17,501 bases of DNA. Source: an uncultured Bacteroidales bacterium. Its GTDB lineage: Bacteria > Bacteroidota > Bacteroidia > Bacteroidales > Paludibacteraceae. The stretch covers positions 1 through 17,501 of the forward strand of contig CAMFEN010000005.1 of the NCBI GenBank assembly GCA_945949375.1, written 5' to 3'. Positions within the stretch are counted from its first letter, which is position 1. Each line of letters opens with the position of its first letter. Below are positions 12,993-17,501 of this stretch, one piece after another. Under the pieces are notes generated by a model. It had not been told where the DNA came from, ran no database searches, and saw only the letters and a program-made list of their open reading frames with translations. The position numbers and the translations under genes were made by a program.

Positions 12993-13358
12993 ATGGTACA
13001 GCAAGAATCAAGACTTATCGTTGCGGACAACTCCGGTGCAAAAGAGGCATTGGTAATCCGCGTTCTGGGCGGTACTAAGAAACGTTATGCCACCCTTGGA
13101 GACACCATCGTAGTAGCCGTTAAGGGCGTTATCCCCTCTTCCGCTATCAAGGACGGTACGGTTAGCCGTGCTATCGTAGTGCGCGTGAAGAAAGAGGTAC
13201 GCCGCGCTGACGGAAGTTACATCCGCTTCGACGACAACGCATGCGTGCTTGTCAACAACGCAGGTGAGCTCCGCGGCTCGCGTATCTTCGGTCCTGTGGC
13301 TCGTGAACTCCGTCAAACGAACATGAAAATTATCTCGTTGGCACCCGAAGTGCTCTAA
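12993..13358 (+). CDS. rplN: 50S ribosomal protein L14
   Basis: L14 lies on the 50S interface, forms intersubunit bridges and is a binding site of the silencing factor RsfS. The 121-residue product begins MVQQESRLIVADNSGAKEAL and has VRVKKEVRRADGSYIRFDDNA plus the C-terminal GSRIFGPVARELR and MKIISLAPEVL motifs. Length and sequence are normal. It is the first gene of the spc segment in E. coli, but here it continues directly from rpsQ with a 2-nt gap and no promoter, showing that S10 and spc are fused. Confidence 0.97.
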   Translation: MVQQESRLIVADNSGAKEALVIRVLGGTKKRYATLGDTIVVAVKGVIPSSAIKDGTVSRAIVVRVKKEVRRADGSYIRFDDNACVLVNNAGELRGSRIFGPVARELRQTNMKIISLAPEVL

Positions 13359-13379
13359 TCATCTAAATTAGTTACAGTA

Positions 13380-13688
13380 ATGGCAAAATTACATATTAAG
13401 AAAGGTGATACCGTTTACGTTAACGCAGGCGCTTCTAAAGGCAAAACCGGCCGTGTGCTGGAGGTGCTCGTAGAGAAACAGCGTGCTATCGTAGAAGGTG
13501 TGAATATGGTATCGAAGAGTACCAAACCTAATGCAAAGAACCCCCAAGGGGGCATCGTTAAACAGGAGGCACCTATCCATATCTCCAACCTCAACCCCGT
13601 AGAAGACGGAAAACCCGTTCGCGTAGGTCGTGTGTTGAAAGATGGTAAGTTGGTCCGCGTATCCAAAAAAACCGGTAAGGAGATCTAA
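13380..13688 (+). CDS. rplX: 50S ribosomal protein L24
   Basis: L24 is an assembly initiator that binds the 5' end of 23S rRNA and lies near the tunnel exit. The 102-residue product has an N-terminal KOW motif (KKGDTVYVNAGASKGKTGRV, 6-25) and the GVNMVSKSTKPNAKNPQGG segment. Length is normal. The rplE start is 3 nt after its stop. Confidence 0.97.
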   Translation: MAKLHIKKGDTVYVNAGASKGKTGRVLEVLVEKQRAIVEGVNMVSKSTKPNAKNPQGGIVKQEAPIHISNLNPVEDGKPVRVGRVLKDGKLVRVSKKTGKEI

Positions 13689-13691
13689 GCA

Positions 13692-14234
13692 ATGAATACA
13701 GCAAGTTTGAAGCAAGATTACCAGGAGCGTATCGTTCCTATCTTGATGAAAGAGTTCAACTACACTACTGTGATGCAGTGCCCGAAACTCACGAAGATCG
13801 TCCTCAATCAGGGTCTGGGAGATGCTGTCGCTGATAAGAAAATCATCGACGTAGCACAAGCAGAGATGACCGCTATCGCAGGTCAGAAAGCAGTGGCTAC
13901 CCTCTCCAAGAAAGATATCGCTAACTTCAAGGTGCGTAAGAAAATGCCTATCGGCGTACGGGTAACCCTCCGCGGCGAGCGTATGTACGAGTTCTTGGAG
14001 CGCCTCGTGCGCGTGGCATTGCCGCGTATCCGCGACTTCAAAGGTATTCCGAGCAAAATGGACGGCCGTGGTAACTACACCCTCGGTATCCAAGAGCAGA
14101 TTATCTTCCCTGAAATTAACATTGATAACATTACCAAACTGCTGGGTATGAACATCACTTTCGTGACCACTGCTCAGACCGACGAAGAGGGCTTTGCTCT
14201 GTTGCGTGAGTTTGGCTTACCCTTCAAAAAGTAA
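13692..14234 (+). CDS. rplE: 50S ribosomal protein L5
   Basis: L5 binds 5S rRNA with L18 and forms a bridge to the 30S head, contacting the P-site tRNA. The 180-residue product has LKQDYQERIVPILMKEF near the N-terminus, KIVLNQGLGDAVADKKIID, the GVRVTLRGERMYEFLERL segment and GNYTLGIQEQIIFPEI. The usual MNxG(V/L)G is seen here as LNQGLG. Length is normal. It is 6 nt from rpsN. Confidence 0.97.
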   Translation: MNTASLKQDYQERIVPILMKEFNYTTVMQCPKLTKIVLNQGLGDAVADKKIIDVAQAEMTAIAGQKAVATLSKKDIANFKVRKKMPIGVRVTLRGERMYEFLERLVRVALPRIRDFKGIPSKMDGRGNYTLGIQEQIIFPEINIDNITKLLGMNITFVTTAQTDEEGFALLREFGLPFKK

Positions 14235-14240
14235 TAGACT

Positions 14241-14510
14241 ATGGCAAAAGAATCAATGAAAGCCCGCGAGGTAAAGCGCGCTAAGTTGGTAGCAAAATAC
14301 GCTGCTAAACGTGCTCAACTCCTCAAGGATGGTGACTACATCGGTCTCCAAGCCCTGCCTAAGAACGCAAGCCCTGTTCGTCTGCACAACCGTTGCAAGA
14401 TCACAGGTCGTCCGAAAGGTTACATGCGTGCATTCGGCTTGAGTCGTATTCAGTTCCGTGAGATGGCTTCCAAAGGCTTAATCCCGGGCGTGAAGAAAGC
14501 AAGTTGGTAA
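14241..14510 (+). CDS. rpsN: 30S ribosomal protein S14, zinc-independent form
   Basis: S14 is a late-assembling protein of the 30S head. The 89-residue product belongs to the longer, zinc-free type: it keeps HNRCKITGRPKGYMR (61-75 approximately) with one cysteine and lacks the CxxC pairs of the short zinc form. It ends REMASKGLIPGVKKASW, the classic S14 C-terminus. Because only one form is visible here, nothing can be said about a zinc-regulated paralogue elsewhere. It is followed by the largest gap in the operon, 242 nt before rpsH. Confidence 0.97.
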   Translation: MAKESMKAREVKRAKLVAKYAAKRAQLLKDGDYIGLQALPKNASPVRLHNRCKITGRPKGYMRAFGLSRIQFREMASKGLIPGVKKASW

Positions 14511-14522
14511 TTGCTCCTACAT

Positions 14523-14560
14523 GGTTTCCGGAGGTGCCATTGGGCGCATCTCCGGAGACT
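14523..14560 (+). terminator. Long hairpin 12 nt after rpsN
   Basis: The core TCCGGAG (14527-14533) and CTCCGGA (14550-14556) is perfect. The stem continues inward (G-T, T-A, G-C, C-G) to an 8-nt loop and outward by four more pairs, two of them G-T, for about 15 pairs. No T-run follows, so it may be a processing or attenuation site rather than a strong terminator. Confidence 0.5.
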
Positions 14561-14622
14561 TACTACCATAGTTTGCCTGCCAAGGATGGCAAAAAACATG
14601 ACAATCTGCATTTTGATATGAT

Positions 14623-14636
14623 ATACTATATAGTAT
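14623..14636. repeat. Perfect 14-bp palindrome
   Basis: ATACTATATAGTAT reads the same on both strands. It lies in the rpsN-rpsH gap, 22 nt upstream of a -7-like motif (14659-14666), where a dimeric DNA-binding protein could affect a promoter. It is pure A/T apart from the C/G pair, so chance is possible. Confidence 0.6.
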
Positions 14637-14658
14637 GGCATGATTTTTGTGGGTAAAA

Positions 14659-14666
14659 TATGTTTG
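14659..14666 (+). promoter_or_regulatory. Candidate internal promoter before rpsH (-7 element only)
   Basis: TATGTTTG exactly matches TAnnTTTG on the coding strand, 86 nt before the rpsH ATG. The expected TTTG about 20 nt upstream is missing (ATGG at 14635-14638); TTTG at 14646-14649 is much too close. It may be an internal start, but support is partial. Confidence 0.3.
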
Positions 14667-14715
14667 CGCTTCTCCTTGTGAGATGGCAGACTTGAAAATA
14701 AATTATTAAATATTG

Positions 14716-14730
14716 TCCCGACAGGCGGGA
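14716..14730 (+). other. Short GC hairpin before rpsH
   Basis: TCCCG (14716-14720) and CGGGA (14726-14730) form a 5-bp stem with an ACAGG loop, followed by the AT-rich TTAATTTAA. It resembles a small terminator but the stem is short. It lies 22 nt before the rpsH start and could instead influence its translation. Confidence 0.3.
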
Positions 14731-14752
14731 TTAATTTAACAACAAATTATTT

Positions 14753-15148
14753 ATGACAGATCCTATCGCAGATTACCTGACTCGACTCAGGAATGCAATC
14801 AAAGCAGGACACCGCGTAGTAGAGGTGCCGGCTTCGAATCTGAAGAAAGAGATCACGCGTATCTTGTTTGAGAAAGGTTATATCCTTTCCTACAAGTTCG
14901 TGGAAGATGGGCCTCAAGGCACGATCAAGATTGCCTTGAAGTATGATCCCGTTAACAAAGTTAACGCCATCAAGTGTTTACAACGTGTATCTACCCCCGG
15001 TCTTCGTAAGTATGCAGGCTATCGTGATATGCCGCGCGTACTGAATGGTCTCGGTATCGCTATCCTTTCTACTTCGAAGGGTGTGATGACCGACAAGGAA
15101 GCTCGTGGACAGCAGTTGGGTGGTGAGGTTATTTGTTATGTTTATTAA
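14753..15148 (+). CDS. rpsH: 30S ribosomal protein S8
   Basis: S8 binds helix 21 of 16S rRNA and organises the central domain; in E. coli it is the translational repressor of the spc operon. The 131-residue product begins MTDPIADYLTRLRNAIKAGH and ends with the signature STSKGVMTDKEARGQQLGGE before VICYVY. Length is normal. Unlike its neighbours it stands after a 242-nt gap with a hairpin, palindrome and promoter-like motif, so the genes from rpsH onward may be expressed partly independently. Confidence 0.97.
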   Translation: MTDPIADYLTRLRNAIKAGHRVVEVPASNLKKEITRILFEKGYILSYKFVEDGPQGTIKIALKYDPVNKVNAIKCLQRVSTPGLRKYAGYRDMPRVLNGLGIAILSTSKGVMTDKEARGQQLGGEVICYVY

Positions 15149-15151
15149 TGT

Positions 15152-15158
15152 AAGGAGG
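15152..15158 (+). promoter_or_regulatory. Strong Shine-Dalgarno site for rplF
   Basis: AAGGAGG at 15152-15158 is a perfect anti-SD complement, 8 nt before the rplF ATG. With the rplW site it is one of only two such perfect sites in the window properly placed before a start codon. Confidence 0.7.
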
Positions 15159-15166
15159 AGAAGACT

Positions 15167-15724
15167 ATGTCAAGAATTGGTAAATTACCTATCGCAATCC
15201 CTGCAGGCGTAACCGTAACCGTTAGCCCTGAGAATGTTGTAACCGTGAAAGGTCCTAAGGGTGAATTGACCCAGGCTGTTGATCCTCAGATCGGCGTAAG
15301 CGTAGAAGATGGCGTATGCCATGTTACTCGTCCCAACGATGAGAAGGAGATCCGCTCGAAACACGGTTTGTATCGTGCTTTAATCCACAATATGGTGGTA
15401 GGTGTGCACGATGGTTATAAGAAAGTATTGGAGTTTGTAGGTGTCGGCTACCGTGTGGAGTTGTCTCAACCCCAGGTGCTCAACCTCTCGCTCGGCTATA
15501 CGCACCCCATCTATTTGGGTTTGCCCAAAGAAATCAAGGTGGAGACTAAGTCGGAACGTAACCAGAACCCGCTTGTAATCTTAGAGTCGGCTGACAAGCA
15601 ACTGCTCGGTCAGGTTTGCGCAAAGATTCGCTCGTTCCGTAAGCCGGAGCCTTATAAAGGTAAGGGTATTCGTTTCCAAGGTGAAGTTGTACGTCGCAAG
15701 GCTGGTAAGTCGGCTGGTAAATAA
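15167..15724 (+). CDS. rplF: 50S ribosomal protein L6
   Basis: L6 binds the sarcin-ricin region of 23S rRNA near the factor-binding site and is a late assembly protein. The 185-residue product begins MSRIGKLPIAIPAGVTVTVS and has two alpha/beta repeats; the second contains YTHPIYLGLPKEIKVETKS and ADKQLLGQVCAKIRSFRKPE, then the diagnostic PYKGKGIRFQGEVVRRKAGKS. It is preceded by an exceptional Shine-Dalgarno site and lies 18 nt after rpsH. Confidence 0.97.
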   Translation: MSRIGKLPIAIPAGVTVTVSPENVVTVKGPKGELTQAVDPQIGVSVEDGVCHVTRPNDEKEIRSKHGLYRALIHNMVVGVHDGYKKVLEFVGVGYRVELSQPQVLNLSLGYTHPIYLGLPKEIKVETKSERNQNPLVILESADKQLLGQVCAKIRSFRKPEPYKGKGIRFQGEVVRRKAGKSAGK

Positions 15725-15739
15725 TAGAAAGGAAGTATT

Positions 15740-16084
15740 ATGATTCAGAAAATAGCAAGAAGACTCAAGATTAAAGCTTCTATCCGCACCAAGGTGTCGG
15801 GTACTGCTGAGCGTCCTCGTCTGACCGTATTCCGTAGCAACAGCCAAATCTACGCACAAGTGATTGACGATACCAAAGGCGTAACACTTGCCAGCGCATC
15901 GTCCCTCGGAATCAAAGATAAGATGACCAAATCGGAGAAAGCAGCCCTCGTAGGTAAGGCTATTGCCGAGGCTGCAAAGAAAGCCGGAGTGAATGAGGTC
16001 GTTTTCGACCGTAACGGCTACCTCTATCATGGTCGAGTACAATCATTAGCAGATGCTGCTCGCGAAGCAGGTCTCCAATTCTAA
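15740..16084 (+). CDS. rplR: 50S ribosomal protein L18
   Basis: L18 binds 5S rRNA and attaches it with L5 to the central protuberance. The 114-residue product has the basic N-terminus (MIQKIARRLKIKASIRTKVS), the GTAERPRLTVFRSNSQIYAQVIDD segment and the C-terminal VVFDRNGYLYHGRVQSLADAAREAGLQF type motif (key residues FDRNGYLYHGRV, with ADAAREAGL). A GGAAG site precedes the ATG. Length is slightly under the E. coli protein and normal for the phylum. Confidence 0.97.
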   Translation: MIQKIARRLKIKASIRTKVSGTAERPRLTVFRSNSQIYAQVIDDTKGVTLASASSLGIKDKMTKSEKAALVGKAIAEAAKKAGVNEVVFDRNGYLYHGRVQSLADAAREAGLQF

Positions 16085-16100
16085 AAACACGAAGACTAAG

Positions 16101-16607
16101 ATGAATCGAGTTAAAACAACACAAGACTTGGAGCTCAAGGAGCGCCTCGTCGCAGTTAACCGAGTAACGAAAGTTACGAAAGGTGGTCGCACCTTTACAT
16201 TCGCAGCCATCGTAGTTGTAGGAAATGGAAATGGCATCGTAGGTCACGGTCTGGGTAAGGCAGGTGAAGTTACGGCGGCTATTGCTAAGGCTACAGAGGC
16301 TGCAAAGAAGAACCTCATTCAAGTGCCTGTACTGAAAGGTACTATCCCCCACGAGCAGTATGCTAAGTTTGGCGGCGCACGTGTGTATATCCAGCCCGCA
16401 AGCGAAGGTACCGGAGTAAAAGCCGGTGGTGCTATGCGTGCCGTACTGGAGTCGGTGGGTGTAAACGACGTGCTGGCAAAGGCAAAAGGCTCTTCCAACC
16501 CTCACAACCTCGTGAAGGCTACTATCGCTGCTCTCGCTGAATTGCGCGACGCACGCACCGTAGCACAAAACCGTGGCGTGAGCCTCTCTACAGTGTTTAA
16601 CGGATAA
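16101..16607 (+). CDS. rpsE: 30S ribosomal protein S5
   Basis: S5 contributes to decoding accuracy and to mRNA unwinding at the entry channel. From the ATG at 16101 the product has 168 residues, begins MNRVKTTQDLELKERLVAVNR and contains the spectinomycin-associated loop NRVTKVTKGGRTF (20-32) in apparently normal form, then VVGNGNGIVGHGLGKAGEV. The frame is open upstream to 16053 inside rplR, but that start would add 16 residues unlike any S5 and overlap rplR, so 16101 is chosen. Confidence 0.95.
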   Translation: MNRVKTTQDLELKERLVAVNRVTKVTKGGRTFTFAAIVVVGNGNGIVGHGLGKAGEVTAAIAKATEAAKKNLIQVPVLKGTIPHEQYAKFGGARVYIQPASEGTGVKAGGAMRAVLESVGVNDVLAKAKGSSNPHNLVKATIAALAELRDARTVAQNRGVSLSTVFNG

Positions 16608-16622
16608 TACGTATCGAAGACT

Positions 16623-16799
16623 ATGGCAACTATTAAGATTCAACAAGTACGCAGCATCATCCGCTGCCCGAAAGTACAGAAAGAGACTATGGCGGCTTTG
16701 GGCCTCCGTAAGATGAATGCCATCGTAGAGCATGAGGCTACTCCTGCTATCCTCGGTATGGTAAACAAGGTAAAACACTTGGTAAAACTAATTGATTAA
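16623..16799 (+). CDS. rpmD: 50S ribosomal protein L30
   Basis: This short gene reads from ATG at 16623 to TAA at 16797-16799, 58 residues. It starts MATIKIQQVRSIIRCPKVQK and contains ALGLRKMNAIVEHEATPAILGMVNKVKHLV, in which the GLRKMN and P-x-x-x-GM-x-x-V positions are typical of L30. L30 is a small non-essential 50S protein between domains II and V of 23S rRNA. It is placed between rpsE and rplO as in nearly all bacteria with this operon, 15 nt after rpsE and 22 nt before rplO. Confidence 0.97.
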   Translation: MATIKIQQVRSIIRCPKVQKETMAALGLRKMNAIVEHEATPAILGMVNKVKHLVKLID

Positions 16800-16821
16800 C
16801 CCTTTAGTAATTAAAATCATT

Positions 16822-17268
16822 ATGGAATTACATAATTTAACGCCGGCTGCAGGTTCTGTGAAGACCGCTAAGCGTATCGGTCGTGGTGCCGGTTCGGGTC
16901 TTGGTGGCACTTCTACCCGTGGTCATAAGGGTGCTAAGTCGCGTTCCGGTTACTCGAAGAAAATCGGTTTCGAGGGTGGACAGATGCCTATGCAACGTCG
17001 TCTTCCGAAGTTCGGCTTCAAGAACATCAACCACGTTGAGTACAAGGCTATCAACCTCGCAGTGCTCCAAGCATTGGCAGAGGCTAAGAACCTCGAGAAA
17101 ATCGGATTGGCAGAACTTCGCGAGGCAGGTTTCGTAAGCAAGACCGCACTGGTGAAGATTCTCGGTAACGGTACGCTGACCGCTAAACTGACCGTTGAGG
17201 CAAACGCTTTCAGCAAATCGGCTGAAGAGGCTATCACGGCTGCAGGTGGTACTATTGTGAAGATTTAA
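16822..17268 (+). CDS. rplO: 50S ribosomal protein L15
   Basis: L15 is a late-assembly 50S protein with a long basic N-terminal arm threaded into 23S rRNA. From ATG 16822 it has 148 residues and begins MELHNLTPAAGSVKTAKRIG; RGAGSGLGGTSTRGHKGAKSRSG (21-43 region: GRGAGSGLGGT and RGHKGAKSRSG) is diagnostic. GFEGGQMPMQRRLPKFGF follows. A longer frame starting at TTG 16792 would overlap the rpmD stop and is rejected. The 64-nt gap to secY holds a strong hairpin. Confidence 0.96.
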   Translation: MELHNLTPAAGSVKTAKRIGRGAGSGLGGTSTRGHKGAKSRSGYSKKIGFEGGQMPMQRRLPKFGFKNINHVEYKAINLAVLQALAEAKNLEKIGLAELREAGFVSKTALVKILGNGTLTAKLTVEANAFSKSAEEAITAAGGTIVKI

Positions 17269-17281
17269 TCGTCGGGCGATG

Positions 17282-17306
17282 GGATAGGAGTTTCGGACTC
17301 CTATCC
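17282..17306 (+). terminator. 10-bp hairpin between rplO and secY
   Basis: GGATAGGAGT (17282-17291) and ACTCCTATCC (17297-17306) are perfect inverted copies around a TTCGG loop. A T/C-rich stretch (GTTTCCCTTTC) follows, similar to but weaker than a Rho-independent terminator. Partial termination here would lower secY relative to the ribosomal genes. Confidence 0.6.
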
Positions 17307-17332
17307 GTTTCCCTTTCAAAAACGCAAAGTAA

Positions 17333-17501
17333 ATGAAATTTATCGAAACATGTAAGAATATCTGGAAGATTGAGGACCTCCGCAATCGATTGCTGACCAC
17401 GCTTTTGTTCGTGCTCATCTATCGTTTCGGTTCGTTCATCGTTCTCCCGGGTATCGACCCCACGGCTCTGACAGCACTTCATTCGCAGACAGCGGGTGGC
17501 T
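17333..17501 (+). CDS. secY: Protein translocase subunit SecY (5' part only)
   Basis: SecY is the central channel of the Sec translocon in the inner membrane. The gene runs off the right edge after 56 complete codons. The visible N-terminus (MKFIETCKNIWKIEDLRNRL) has the amphipathic pre-helix, and LLTTLLFVLIYRFGSFIVLPG (20-40) is the first membrane segment, with the conserved R-x-G pattern before IVLPGID. It follows rplO as in most spc operons. The rest, including the functional plug and later helices, is outside the window. Confidence 0.95.
   Translation, partial: MKFIETCKNIWKIEDLRNRLLTTLLFVLIYRFGSFIVLPGIDPTALTALHSQTAGG

Noticed and set aside
14521..14571. 16-codon frame inside the rpsN-rpsH hairpin and other tiny ORFs of the gap
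   Set aside because: They coincide with the hairpin stem, lack ribosome sites and match nothing expected here such as rpmJ.
16053..16100. Upstream ATG extending rpsE by 16 codons
   Set aside because: It lies inside rplR and adds residues unlike any S5; the ATG at 16101 gives the normal protein.
16792..16821. TTG start extending rplO by ten codons
   Set aside because: It overlaps the end of rpmD, and the ATG at 16822 gives the normal 148-residue L15.

Overview
The window looks like a chromosomal segment from a member of the Bacteroidota, most likely order Bacteroidales. Four signs support this. The gene order is rpsL-rpsG-fusA-rpsJ-rplC onward with no tuf after fusA. The best promoter has the phylum's TTTG-N20-TAnnTTTG form. 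Shine-Dalgarno sites are scarce. The divergent neighbour encodes a multidomain secreted protein of the kind exported by type IX secretion. I cannot name a genus from sequence alone.

Region 1 (1-3300, minus strand): two genes overlapping by ATGA. The upstream gene encodes an outer-membrane beta-barrel-like protein of about 307 residues. The downstream gene is a very long surface protein that runs off the left edge, with 793 codons visible and no stop. Its reading frame is open all the way to position 1.

Region 2 (3301-4353): about 1 kb of AT-rich divergent intergenic DNA with no convincing gene. It holds a probable minus-strand promoter for region 1, a 3 x 11 bp tandem repeat, a 10-bp perfect inverted repeat with a 6-nt spacer, and a textbook Bacteroidota promoter (4189-4220) for the ribosomal operon. 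The transcribed leader (about 4227-4353) contains a GC-rich island with a 29-codon open frame.

Region 3 (4354-17501, plus strand): a merged str-S10-spc ribosomal superoperon: rpsL, rpsG, fusA, rpsJ, rplC, rplD, rplW, rplB, rpsS, rplV, rpsC, rplP, rpmC, rpsQ, rplN, rplX, rplE, rpsN, rpsH, rplF, rplR, rpsE, rpmD, rplO and the start of secY. The products are 23 ribosomal proteins, the translocase EF-G and the SecY channel, so one transcription unit couples ribosome assembly, elongation and membrane export. All genes look intact.

The unusual material is between the genes. Most gaps are 2-43 nt, but those before rpsG, rpsJ, rplC, rpsH and secY are 64-242 nt and carry hairpins, short tandem repeats, palindromes or promoter-like motifs. 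I see no mobile element, CRISPR array, tRNA or rRNA, and no clear new defence or metabolic system. The best leads are candidate regulatory leaders: the rpsL leader, the branched element before rplC, the repeat pair around rpsJ, and the rpsN-rpsH gap.
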